From the NCBI RefSeq assembly GCF_026914265.1, contig NC_069124.1, forward strand, positions 87,551,915-87,615,914: 64,000 bases of DNA, read 5' to 3'. The stretch is from Mya arenaria (Eukaryota; Mollusca; Bivalvia; Myida; Myidae). Below the pieces are notes generated by a model. It ran no database searches. It was not told where the DNA came from and saw nothing but the letters and a program-made list of their open reading frames with translations. Shown here one piece after another: positions 10,326 to 21,029 of this stretch (the stretch's first letter is position 1; each line of letters starts with the position of its first letter). The position numbers and the translations under genes were made by a program.

Positions 10326-12653
10326 ACTACAACAATTGAGTTAATTTTTCCATAATAGCACCATATATTATGTATTGTTATTGCTTTACCCTTGGGAAGA
10401 AAATGGCGAACTTCAAAGCCAACGAAGCGATTTTAGCCAAGACAATTTCACAACCTACCTTCTGGCCCCAGGGCCCATTTCTGGTCTATAGACCACTTGG
10501 GGGACTGGCTACTTGGAGACTAAAAACTAGGTCAGTGCGACCCCATTTCTGGACTTAGTGGGTCAGTGTAGAAAGCAGAAAGGGGACATGTATGTCAGAA
10601 CCAACTGGTGTACCAATTGTCATTCATTATCGGTCTTTTTACTGCACAAACCACGTAAACCAGTCGGAAATACGCGGAGAAACAGAACAGGTACCCGTTA
10701 CCATAACAACGTCCTGTCAAAAGTGAAAGTACTTTTTGTCATACCCCTTATTTCTCGCAATTTCTGCAGCTATATAGAAATGTTTTTCTACAAAAAACGT
10801 TCCGATGTTTATATTTCATTATTTAAATCAAACCGTGGTGAACTTAAAGCTTGTTTATTGTGATTTTTTTTTGTAGATTCAGTATGTCGTTCGCGTTTCG
10901 TGGAATGATTGCGAAACTTCCGGTCAAAATAAGGAGACAGAAATTCGTGGGTTGTATTGTCTATTAAAAGTCGTTGGCGCACGTCGTATATTAACAAGGA
11001 TGAATTGGATTACAGCGCAAAAATGTATAGCTTCTGACAAACACAAACTGCAAAATGATATCGTGTTCATCATAGTCAAAATGGATATTTTTTTCTGAAT
11101 TTGACTCTGGGGAGCATTGAACACACTGCTTCACAATCACATATTTGAAGAGAAAAACACAAGGTATCATGATACTCGTAGTTGTTAATTAGTTTAATAA
11201 TGATTTCGAATTTAAATCGTTACAGAATACTGAAAATGATGTAATAATAACATAGTGTGTGTTTCCGATAAAATAGAAAAAATCTGAACATAAGATATCT
11301 GGCAGTCAGTGCAAGAAGTCAAACTTATCCGTTACTTATTGCCGACGGGCATAGCTGGAATTAGAAGGATATTTTTCAGGACTGATTCTAAAATCAGTTC
11401 TTAGACCTGTTTTTTTTTTAAACATATAACACTTGTAAAATTTATCTGAATGCTCCCGAATTTTCTTTGGTGAAGTACATAAATGTAGATTTTGACTGTC
11501 TGTGTATCCGTAAGCCCTGTCAAACTTTGAAGTGAAGAGGAATTTCCATCAGGGCTTTTACTTTTTTTTGGTTATATTTTCTATGTAAAAACCACATCAC
11601 GGTAAATTGTCACGGTGCTATTTCGTTAAAGACAGAAAAAACACATTTGACCTCCTTATTATACCGTGTCTGAAACTGTGTTCAATGTTTGATTACTTCA
11701 CAATGGAAAGGATATGCTTATATTGTGGGCAAAAGGTTAGAATTGGCCATTTAAACTTCTTTATTACACTGACATGTTTCATAAAATCCATGGGTTGATA
11801 ATATATGCACCTCATATGCATAGATGCATTCGAACAAATATATACAATTAATTTCAATGAGCGCTTGAACTCACAGTGTTGAGGTCAATATTTTCAGTCA
11901 TTAAAATGATCTTTTAATTATGCTTTTGAAACTTTATGGTGATCTATCACCCTTTTTTCAGCCTATGAAATAGCTGACACAAGTAAGGTGTGTTTTGTCT
12001 TCATGATATAAGAAGTTTTAATAAATAAAAAAATCGGAGAAAAATCCGTTTTATTTTTATTTATTTCTCCTTTGGGACATTTTATGCATTTTATTTTTAT
12101 TTTTATTTCCTCCTCCTTACCAAACTTTTTGAAAAATCTCCCGTAAATCTAAAGATAAAAAAACTCTGGCCTTAATGTATTTAACCTTTTCCCAGCATTG
12201 GTATATATCAGAATACTTCACAATAAGTCCAAATATACATACTAGTATTGATTACTCTGTTGAACTAGTTAAACAGACATAAGCATTTTATGCATACATA
12301 AAAATTGTATTTCGTCAAAATTGTATTCGCTCATTGTGTTAATCAATTATGTTAATTAGGTAGCATATCAACTTTAACCTTTAAGCCGCTTATCGCGGCA
12401 TAAGTCGTTTTTCGATATCGATCACGTTACGCTGCTCAGAACTATTGTTGTTTTACAGTGTACTCCTTACTGACCTAGTTTACATCTGAAAAAACATTTT
12501 TTAATGCGGGTTTTATGGGTAAATTGACCTCAATAAATGTTGTGGAGGCCCTAAACTATGCATATGTAAAACTGTCAAAGCAAATTTTACAATAGTAATT
12601 TAATTATGCATACCGGAACTGGGGCATTTTTTATGCATAAATAATTTTCACAA

Positions 12654-13220
12654 TGGCGTAATCCAATTCATCCGTTCCTGAAATATACGATATAAAACCG
12701 GATTTTGATGATTCTTCGGATGATAGTGATGGTGAGTTCAAAGGATTTGAACCAGTAGACTATGAGAGAAACCGTGGCATGATGGTTCAGTTGCCTTTGA
12801 CTGATTTTGCACAGCAAAATGACGCACACTCAAGGCCGACCTTGAACTTGGATGGACACTCGACAACGACGTTCCAGATATTGCCCCCTTTACTGGGGAA
12901 TCAAGATTGCTCGTCAACATGAATTCTACAGAGCCTATTGACTCTTTCGTTTTATTTATTAATGACAAATTTATTCATAAAGTGACTGTAGAAACCAATA
13001 ACCGGCTAGCAATGATAAAGGCCGCCAACAACTTGAAGCCTGACAGCAGAATGCGGAAGTGGGCAGCTGTGACAGTTGACGAGATGAAGGTCTTTTTAGG
13101 CGTCGTCATATGTATGGGCCTTGCCTACAAACCAGACATTGGGACGTATTGGAGCACAGACACGTCTTCTGAGACACCATTCTTCAGCAAGACCATGCCT
13201 AGAGACTGGTCAGTAAATAA
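12654..13220 (+). pseudogene. PiggyBac transposase N-terminal fragment
   Basis: Two overlapping frames reconstruct the start of a piggyBac-like (DDE_Tnp_1_7) protein. An acidic leader near 12690 reads IKPDFDDSSDDSDGEF. After a frame change come VPDIAPFTGESRLLVN, SFVLFINDKFIHKV, WAAVTVDEMKVFLGVVICMG, IGTYWSTD and PFFSKTMPRD. The 'W..vT.eE...F.gi.i.MG' and 'YWs.d' blocks are the conserved entry of the transposase domain. Reading ends near 13220, so the catalytic Asp residues are missing. It lies between the two TIR transposon copies; whether it ever belonged to either is unknown. Confidence 0.75.
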
Positions 13221-13629
13221 TAAAAAAAAAATATTGCATGCTGCTATTATTTTTGTGTCACTTTACCCATATAAATGCATGTAGTTATTAAATACTTGTG
13301 TTTTGTCAACAACATTACCAACGATGAACATTTGTTTGGTGAACTCATACAGACTATATGAGAAGTTCACAACAAGCACATATAATAAAGGATTTACAGA
13401 CATTCTTGTGACTAGGGTATCCAGCTATTGTTTAAGCCTTATTAATGCAGCAGTGACAGATTATCAGTATATCATATATATAGCGGCTTACGGGTTAAGC
13501 TAAAAAAAGCAAATATTAAGCTTAGCTGATAAGTTGATAACACCCTGCCATATAAACACCACGAGATCGTGAATTAGATGCAGGAAGCCATGCCTTGTTC
13601 AACAATAGAGACAAAAGAGACAGCAACAT

Positions 13630-13800
13630 TTAAGCTATGATGTTTGATGTGGCTACAGATGAGTCTACTGAAAAGACTCTTGTTATCCATGTGTGTTATG
13701 GAAACATGGCAGGGCAGAAACAAAATTCTTTGTTGTATCTGGAATAAATGGGGATGAATGTAATGCTGTGCAAGATGATGACCCAAGTTCTAGAGGTGAA
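13630..13800 (+). pseudogene. Possible hAT-type transposase fragment
   Basis: A short reading gives MFDVATDESTEKTLVIHV, like the 'DE(S/T)T(D/E)....lviyv' block around the first catalytic Asp of hAT transposases of the ZNF862 type. FFVVSGINGDECNAVQDD follows in a shifted frame. Too short and broken for a firm call. Confidence 0.3.
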
Positions 13801-13844
13801 CGATGTCAACCTATAAAACATTTACTGCATCACGTGCTAGCGCG

Positions 13845-13965
13845 AGCATGGTGACAGGTGTACGTGGAGGCTTGACAACTTGACAGTGCAAGCGTGGTGA
13901 CAGGTGTACGTGGAGGCTTGACAACGTGACAGTGCGAGCATGGTGACAGGTGTACGTGGAGGCCA
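13845..13965. repeat. 46-bp minisatellite, about 2.7 copies
   Basis: The block 'gtgacaggtgtacgtggagg' recurs at 13851, 13897 and 13943, a constant 46-bp spacing. No coding role is evident. Confidence 0.8.
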
Positions 13966-14559
13966 ACAAGGAAATAAACACCAGTGACAAGATCTGTATC
14001 ACGTATGTCGATCATGCCATCCAAAACCTCACCAACTTTGCAGTGCTGGACCAAATTTTTTAACAATCTGCATAACAATCTACTAGCAGATCCCAAAGTC
14101 CCTGCATAAAAAGAATGTCTTTGTAAGTTCATCGATTTAGCCCAAACTCTGCCCATTCTTGTCTCTGTTGTCCCTGTCAATCCCCACTTTACCCTGCAGA
14201 TGGATGGCCAGGCCAACTAAAGTCTAGTCACTGCACAAAAGTCATGCAAGGTAACCGCAATTGAACAATGGATAACTGGTTTTGTAAGGTTTGTTGTGGT
14301 ATATAACTTGAAAAATGACCACCAACTTATGTACAAGGAACTTGTCTGGTATTTAGCAAAAAAACATGCTGGTTTTATTTGATATTTTCCAAGTCAACAC
14401 TGCCAAAAGATGGCTCACTTACATTCAACATAGAGGTTTGCAATTAGCAAATCTGTAATAATTATATAGATTTTATACGTGTGGTTAATTAAACTTTATG
14501 TTTAAGGGCTTTTCACCTGACTGTGCTGTGTTCTTGTAAAGCCCTTTGCCAACAGAAGA

Positions 14560-15184
14560 ACAAGTTCATCAATTTTCAAAGTACAAGAGGGGAAAAAGAT
14601 TTCTGGTGGCAGAAGGGTTCAATGCCAGATGTAGGATTCCTGGAATAGTTAGAGCGGAAGATGGCACACACTTTCCAGTTCCTGGTCCACGATCTCAGCA
14701 TTTTTCATAAGTAGAAAAGGGTATCCTAGCAACCAGATGCAGGAAGTTTGTGATAGAAAACTCCAGCAGCTAGATACAAACACGGGTTGGCCTGGCTCTG
14801 TGCATGATGCAAGAGTATTCAAGAACAGCCCTTTACAGGATGCATGCCAGCAGCTTCATGGACAGTACCATTCGATTGGGGACTCAGCATTTTCTCTTTC
14901 CAGATATATGCTAGTCCCATATAGAGACAAGAGCCATCTTCATGCTCAACCAAAGAAGTTTAACAAAGCCCACTCCTCAACTATAGTTGAAAAACCTTGA
15001 TACGCTTCTTGCCGAACAAATACCTGAAGTCATAACAGCTTATTGTGTTCTGCATAACTTTATTTTGGACAGGGAGGGTGAAGATGTGCGGAAGGTTGTA
15101 GAATGTGATTCAGCAACTGTGGAGAATGATGGATGTGGTGATGCACTAAATGCCCTGGGAGAGGAGAAGCGCAGGAACATATAG
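14560..15184 (+). pseudogene. PIF/Harbinger (HARBI1-like) transposase pseudogene
   Basis: The best-preserved part (14737-15000) reads NTGWPGSVHDARVFKNSPL, then YHSIGDSAFSLSRYMLVPYRD and PKKFNKAHSSTIVEK. After a frame change come IPEVITAYCVLHNFIL (15015-15070) and an acidic tail ending near 15184. The 'GWPGS.HDarvf..S.l', 'GDsaYpl..ylm.Pyrd', 'fN..hs..R...E' and 'CvlHN' blocks are diagnostic of Harbinger DDE_Tnp_4 transposases. Here 'GDSAF' replaces the usual GDsaY. Upstream text in other frames near 14580-14720 (FLVAEGFNARCRIPG, EDGTHFPVPGPR) looks like the preceding domain with shifts. It lies 130 bp left of TIR transposon copy 2. Confidence 0.8.
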
Positions 15185-15314
15185 CTAATTTGTTGTTATA
15201 TCTGGGACTTAATATGTTGTAATTTCTGTGACTGATGTGGCTTGAATATTGTTCTTGTTTTTAATGAAATTAAGAAGCATGTCATTTTTGTATTTATTTT
15301 CATTCTGTACCCTA

Positions 15315-17055
15315 GGCCAGAGTTTTTATATCTTTAGATTTACGGGAGCGCCGTACCTAAATATTGCAAAACCCAAATAAAAATAAAATTCATTTTCGTA
15401 GTTTTATTTTTATTTTTTCCGACGAACGTTGCTCCAATGTTAAGAAAAAAATAAAATTAGTGTTCTATAACCCATATCTCAGAACCAACTGGTGTACCAA
15501 TTGTCATTCATTATCGGTCTTTTTACTGCACAAACCACGTAAACCAGTCGGAAATACGCGGGGAAACAGAACAGGTACCCGTTACCATAACAACGTCCTG
15601 TCAAAAGTGAAAGTACTTTTTGTCATACCCCTTATTTCTCACAATTTCTGCAGCTATATAGAAATGTTTTACTACAAAAACGTTCCGATGTTTATGTTTC
15701 ATTATTTAAATCAAACCGTGGTGAACTTAGAGCGTGTCTATTGTGATTTTTTGGTAGATTCAGTATGTTGTTCGCGTTTCGTGGAATGATTGCGAAACTT
15801 CCGGTCAAAATAAGGAGACAGAAATTCGTGGGTTGTATTGTCTATTAAAAGTCGTTGGCGCACGTCGTATATTAACAAGGTTGAATTGGATTACAGCGCA
15901 AAAATGTATAGCTTCTGACAAACACAAACTGCAACATGATATTGTGTTCATCATAGTCAAAATGGATATTTTTTTCTGAATTTGACTCTGGGGAGCATTG
16001 AACACACTGCTTCACGATCACATATTTGAAGAGAAAAACACAAGGTATCGTGATATTCGTAGTTGTTAATTAGTTTAATAATGATTTAGAATTTAAATCG
16101 TTATAGAATACTGAAAATGATGTAATAATAACATAGTGTGTGTTTCCGATAAAACAGAAAAAATCTGAACATAAGATATTTGGCAGTCAGTGCAAGAAGT
16201 TAAACTTATCCGTTGCTTATTGCCAACGGCCATAGCTGGAATTAAAAGGATATTTTTCAGGACTGATTCTAAAATCAGTTATAAGACCTGTTTTTTTGAA
16301 ACATATAACACTTGTAAAGTTTATCTTAATGCTCCCGAATTTTCTTTGGTGAAGTACATGAATGTAGATTTTGACTGTCTGTGTATCCGTAAGCCCTGTC
16401 AAACTTTGAAGTGAAGAGGAATTTCCATCAGAGCTTCTCCATTTGTTTGGTTATATATTCTATATAAAAACCACATCATGGTAAATTGTCACGGTGCTAT
16501 TTCGTTAAAGACAGAAAAACACATTTGACCTCCTTATTATACCGTGTCTGAAACTGTGTTCAATGTTTGATTACTTCACAATGGAAAGGATATGCATATA
16601 TTGTGGGCAAAAGGTTAGAATTGGCCATTTAAACTTCTTTATTACACTGACATGTTTCATGGGTTAAAATCCATGGGTTGATAATATATGCACCTCATAT
16701 GCATAGATGCATTCGAACAAATATATACAATTAATTTCAATAAGCGCTTGAACTCACAGTGTTGAGGTCAATATTTTCAGTCATTAAAAGGATCTTTTAA
16801 TTATGCTTTTGAAACTTTATGGTGATCTATCACCCTTTTTTCAGCCTATGCAATAGCTGACACAAGTAAGGTGTGTTTTGTCTTCATGATATAAGAATAT
16901 TTAAAAAATAAAAAAAATCGGAGAAAAATCCGTTTTATTTTTATTTATTTCTCCTTTGGGACATTTTATGCATTTCATTTTTATTTTTATTTCCTCCTCC
17001 TTACCCAACTTTTTGAAAAATCTCCCGTAAATCTAAAGATAAAAAAACTCTGGCC
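15315..17055. mobile_element. TIR DNA transposon, copy 2 (1.7 kb, CTA target duplication)
   Basis: The same 34-bp terminal inverted repeats as the element at 9547 bound this copy, with CTA at 15312-15314 and CTA at 17056-17058. The body from about 15488 to the right end matches copy 1 with scattered substitutions and small indels. The left subterminal region keeps an 'aaataaaaataaaatt' block. That block mirrors one near the right end, so the terminal symmetry extends further than in copy 1. No credible gene is present; several short frames stay open in both copies but look like chance. Confidence 0.85.
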
Positions 17056-18169
17056 CTATGCTCTCTCTATGCAATCTTCAACAAGGTAATCAATGCCCCT
17101 CAGAAATGAATAAAAAATACAAATATGAATTGTGCTTTTTGTTTTTATTTCGTAAAACAATGCATTTTAAACATGCGAACGCGCAACAACAGCAGGAACC
17201 CTTTTGATCCGGGATAGGGCCTGGGAAATACACCGTTTCTGATCATCGTCACCAAGACGCAGGTTATTCGTCTAATGACACTGATCAATTTGTTTACAAT
17301 TTTCAATGTTTTGACTTCAACTTTCCGGCAAACAATAACAAATAATAAGTGATAGCATTACCTTATAGCAAAATGTAACATTCAACTTAAAAGTTTAATC
17401 ATAAAAATGTCACATAATAGAAAATACTACGTTAAAGGACTCAACAAAAGTGATGTCAAGTCATTGCCAAAAATTACAACTTTCTTGAAGGGCACTGCAC
17501 AACAAAAAAGTCCTAATGTAGAACTAGCTCTGCATGCAATGATTTCAGTGTAACTTTGTTTATTGTGTTTTTTAAGATCTTGCATTTAATTAACATATCA
17601 CAAGACCAGGAAGCTGAATTTGCAATTTGTTTGGTGAGAAAGTGATAATGCTAAATAGGGATTTTTGGCACAAAAATCATGTTTTACATGTTTTGATGAT
17701 AGTAACTGTCATTAAAGAGAGTTGAAACAGTTTTAATAGGTGTCTTTGTTACTGGTTGTTTTAAATGACCATTTTAAGGTTCATTGTATTTTCCCAATTT
17801 TGGGAATTAACGGGCTTATTTTCCCAATTGTAAATGTAAAGCCACAGGTGGTTTTAAAATTTTTGAATAAAAATCACTGCAGACATATTAAAAAATGGAA
17901 ACATTTCTGTGGGGAAGATCATGATCCCTTGGTCCCATGACGGAAAAAGTCTTGAGGGAGATATGTTCTGTACTACAGGAAGTTTGTTTTAGTCCATAAA
18001 GTAATTCCATGAGTAAGCCGACATTATAAGCGGATGATTGCAAAATCAATTACAAAAGCATTTAAATCACGTAACGGACACACAAAACAATTAAAAAAAT
18101 GACTCCACTGACAATGAAGCTCCAAGCGGAAGTGAAACAAACAATCTCTCTGGTTCGGGCGATGTGCGA

Positions 18170-18421
18170 ATATTGTCAAACATGCCTATATCTAGAGCCC
18201 ATTGTTCTACCGCAAGAATGGGACAGCGGTTACCAGGCAGCAAGATGCAAGTGTGCTCTCCAAGTGCATACAAAAAACTGCGTATGCGAGGTCATCACAG
18301 AACCCATAGTTTCAGAATAGGCCGGGCTACCGATTTGGCTTCACTGGGTATGTTGAATGACCAAATTATGCAACTGAGCCACTGCTGTTCGAAATGCTAC
18401 GAGCGTTATATAAGACCATAG
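18170..18421 (+). pseudogene. Tyrosine recombinase C-terminal fragment
   Basis: The frame ends with THSFRIGRATDLASLG and then QIMQLSHCCSKCYERYIRP followed by a stop. This is the H-x-x-R / (H/W) / Y tail of tyrosine recombinases: the HSFRIG box, a degenerate 'GRWxS' (here SHCCSK) and the nucleophile region RYIRP. In the DIRS group the protein ends in the same way. The N-terminal core-binding part is not recognisable. It lies just upstream of SGNH and TatD remnants on the same strand. Confidence 0.7.
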
Positions 18422-18499
18422 CTAGTGGAAGACGTGTTTTTTACAGTGCTTTTGAGCCAAAGCCAATATATATTTTATGTAGCTGCAACATATTATAGG

Positions 18500-18780
18500 T
18501 CTTCAAATTTAACACATTTCAAACATATGGATAGTTGGCTATGGGATACCATATTGGGTTTGGCTTCCGGGCTTGGGAAACTGGAAAATAAAAAAAAATA
18601 CAAACTTCATGTGAGATAGGATGGTACGGGGTAAGGGGACATGGGCTGTGCTGAGCCATCGAAACGAAGGTATTGTAAGGGACTTCACCAAGGGCTGTTA
18701 TAATTCATCTTGGAGGTGATGATCTTCGGTCTGAGTCAATTTTTAGACTTGAGAACATAATCAATAAAGAGCTGTACTTC
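18500..18780 (+). pseudogene. SGNH hydrolase-like remnant
   Basis: A frame read through stops gives KHIWIVGYGIPYWVWLPG (near 18525) and later VIIHLGGDDLRSESIFRLE (near 18695). The second matches the GxND block III of SGNH hydrolases (GGDD here); the first sits where the GDS/GHS block I would be, as GYG. The alignment is by eye and the region has several stops. Its position between a tyrosine recombinase tail and a TatD domain, on one strand, suggests one original element. Confidence 0.45.
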
Positions 18781-18805
18781 TAAACTGCATGCCTGCCACC
18801 ATAGT

Positions 18806-19398
18806 ATGGGTCTGTGGAACCCAGAGGAAGAAAGAAGACTTCTTAGTCTTTACCTAGATACCAGAGCTGGTGGTTTGGGGGAGATTGGAATTGACAGGAC
18901 ATGCCCCCCATCTGATTGGAAAAGGCAAGATGACGTTTTCCAAAACATCATGACCTTGGCCATGGTCAGGAAACCAGTGGTGATTCATGTAAGGGATACT
19001 GTTGATCGCCCACATTGTGAGGCTGCATTCTGTGATGCACATAGGTTGAAAGCCCAGATGAGTGTGATCCAGAAAATCCACCTCCATTGTTTACTGGGAC
19101 TTTAGCCACTGTAGAATTGTTCAGGAGCTCCTTTGAACATAGCTACTTCAGGATTACAGGGGCGGCGTCTATGTTTGACTGTGATCAGGAAGATGCGGTT
19201 CGAAGGATCCCAGAAGACTGGCTAATTATTGAAACCAATTCACCGTACTTGTGTCCTGATCCAGATAACACACCAGCTTTCATAGGAGATGTTGCACGGG
19301 AAGTGGCTAGGATAAGAGAAGTTTCTGTGGGCAGGATTTTGGAAATGACCTGCAGAAATGCGAAAGCTCTTTATTTCGCTGTAGAGAGGAGGGGTTAA
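18806..19398 (+). pseudogene. TatD-family metal-dependent nuclease pseudogene
   Basis: Two frames joined by a 1-nt shift near 19093 cover most of a TatD domain. The first gives GLGEIGIDRTCPPSDWKRQ and RKPVVIHVRD up to IHLHC. The second gives TGTLATVELFRSSFEHSYF, DWLIIETNSPYL and a C-terminus with MTCRNAKALY. TatD proteins are TIM-barrel DNases using Glu (GEIG), two His and an Asp in 'ETDSPYL'. Here that Asp is Asn (ETNSPYL), which should abolish metal binding. The N-terminal HxH metal site is absent. The frameshift, the missing N-terminus and the Asn mean this copy is not functional. Confidence 0.8.
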
Positions 19399-19530
19399 CC
19401 GAGCCTGAGGACAGTGCTGGACTTCCCCAATTAATTTTTGTTATTTGCCAATTGAATCTTTGTGCAGGTTGAGAACTTGTGAAACATTAGTCATAAATCT
19501 TAAGAAATTATCATTTAAAAGGGGGGATAA

Positions 19531-19873
19531 TGTGGCAGAAATGCCGTTTTCTATTAGAGCTGTTTTGACCACACTATGCTAATAGACGCTTGCGAGAATA
19601 CACCTTTAGACTGGCAAGCGCTTCAGATATACAGATCAGACAGACTCTCGCCGTGCCTCGTTTCAGAGAGTTCTCCAGAAACCGTGTTGACTGCAGTTAT
19701 ACACCTCTAGAGCCTAGCAAGGTCTATGTAAGTAGTGGTTTTTACAACAGTTACGTCATTAATCTATAAATAAACAGGTCATTTTAGAGTGTGCATGCAG
19801 GTTAACGCTTTCGTTTTGTTGTTTACATTATCAACAAAGTCAGAGGTGACGGACATTTATTATTGGTACAATA
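19531..19873 (+). repeat. LTR-like sequence preceded by a polypurine tract
   Basis: A polypurine tract (aaaaggggggataa) at 19517-19530 is followed directly by tgtggcagaaatgccg, the typical junction between the 3' polypurine tract and a Gypsy-type LTR. A TATA-like 'ctataaataaa' lies at about 19770, and a TACA that could end the LTR occurs near 19873. No second LTR, primer site or pol gene is visible, so it may be a truncated 3' end. End coordinates are approximate. Confidence 0.4.
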
Positions 19874-20261
19874 ATTATGGTGATCTAATTTGCTTATGTG
19901 TCAGAACCGCCCCAAAAAGATGCCAACACTGCTGACTTTTGATTGCTTAATGATGCGACCATCAAGTTGTTACAGTAACATTTACTGGCATCCTACTATT
20001 CAGCATTCTTTGCTTTATGCTTTGATCAAATCATTATAGAATTCGAATTACTTAAGTTTTATTAATTATCTTCAATCAATGGATAACAATTTTAAGACAT
20101 TTTGGTGCGAAAATTAACATATTACACATTTTTTTAAACCGGTATTCTTGTCGAGAGAAACAGTATACGACGAAAATGCTTCAAAAAGAGAATTATCACA
20201 AGCGCTAGCCAGACATTGTTCTGTCAAAATGACGTAGTACCCAGCTCGCCTTAATCAAATA

Positions 20262-20341
20262 GCGAAAGCAGCCAAAGTACGGGAACCCTCGGAAAAGGGT
20301 TGTGTGTTCCGGTGGTTCCCGGCCTTCGGCCGTTTTCGCTA
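20262..20341. repeat. Imperfect 27-bp inverted repeat
   Basis: The block beginning agcgaaagcagccaaagtac and the reverse complement of ggccgttttcgct with its upstream ggttcccggcc form a hairpin with a few mismatches around a 25-nt loop. It is GC-rich in an otherwise AT-rich stretch, like a small foldback element. Confidence 0.55.
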
Positions 20342-20599
20342 ATCTTTGTTTACACTTTTGCTGGGTGAACATTCTTCACTTGTTTCATATTACAGTATAG
20401 GGTATTTTTGAATTTTGTCAATTCTCATTTGATGTTTATGGCAATGTATTATTTTGATGATATATATACATGTTCAAGTATGTATAAAATATCATTTTGG
20501 CTAGTTGAAATTATTTATTGTGACTTTAATGAGCCTTTGTCATCAAGCCACTGTGGCCACAACAGCACATCATGATGTTCTGACATTAAAACAAACAAA

Positions 20600-21010
20600 A
20601 CCGAAGGCAAATATGTTGAAGAAGATTATGAAATACAATGAGTGCGACCTTTCACGTCTTGATGCCATTTAGTTTGACAGGCAGCATGAACAAATAGCAA
20701 GGTCTATGTACAGTGCAAAAATAAAGCAAAGTCATGAAAACATGGTTGACAGCACATTTCCATTATTTGCGGCAACTCCAAATGGACAAAAAAGACATAC
20801 AGGATCAGTCCTTCTACCTAAATGGTGACAACAAACTGAAACCAACCACCGGTATTACACACAGATTCAGTTCCAAATGCATGTTTGTGGGAAGACATTT
20901 TGTGAGTTTGTTGTGTACACATAGAAAGGAATTGTAATCCAGACAGTACCCTATGATCAAGACTTTGTAAATAGGTTTGTTTGAAAAGTGTACAGATTTT
21001 GCAATAAATG
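20600..21010 (+). pseudogene. YqaJ-type recombinase/nuclease remnant
   Basis: Reading through stops gives MLKKIMKYNECDLSRLDAI, then FDRQHEQIARSMYSAKIKQS and FPLFAATPNG. Later comes VCGKTFCEFVVYT, QTVPYDQDFVNRFV and KVYRFCNK. The pattern 'G..hE..A...Y' / '(F)lgASPDG' / 'C...dFvv.t......ri..d..F' is that of YqaJ-like domains encoded by ISL2EU-type transposons. The catalytic 'ASPDG' box is degraded to ATPNG. It may be a decayed relative of the better preserved YqaJ pseudogene near 28.9 kb. Confidence 0.5.
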
Positions 21011-21029
21011 ACCTTGTACCCAAGATCAT

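Larger units (their letters stand above)
9547..12171. mobile_element. TIR DNA transposon, copy 1 (2.6 kb, TTA target duplication)
   Basis: The ends are 34-bp terminal inverted repeats (starting GGCCAGAGTTTTTATATC at 9547; right end 12138-12171) matching at 33 of 34 positions. The flanks are TTA at 9544-9546 and TTA at 12172-12174. From about 10598 to the right end it is nearly identical to the element at 15315-17055, in the same orientation. The segment 9606-10597 is specific to this copy and contains the ORF at 9626-10147. No transposase is visible, so the element is non-autonomous. A 3-bp T/C-T-A duplication with GGCC ends fits a PIF/Harbinger-type system, but other 3-bp superfamilies are possible. 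Confidence 0.85.

Noticed and set aside
10924-11124. 66-codon minus-strand frame open in both TIR transposon copies (also 15805-16005)
   Set aside because: The two copies are nearly identical DNA, so shared openness is expected; no motif and no sign of synonymous-biased change could be seen.
15364-15789. 141-codon frame at the left of TIR transposon copy 2
   Set aside because: It starts in the terminal region without an ATG, contains A/T-rich translated repeats and has no recognisable domain; the copy 1 counterpart is broken.
17407-17550. Open stretch beginning MSHNRKYYVKGLNKSD, considered as a hAT N-terminus
   Set aside because: Some resemblance to leader regions of hAT-like proteins but too short and unspecific to support a call.
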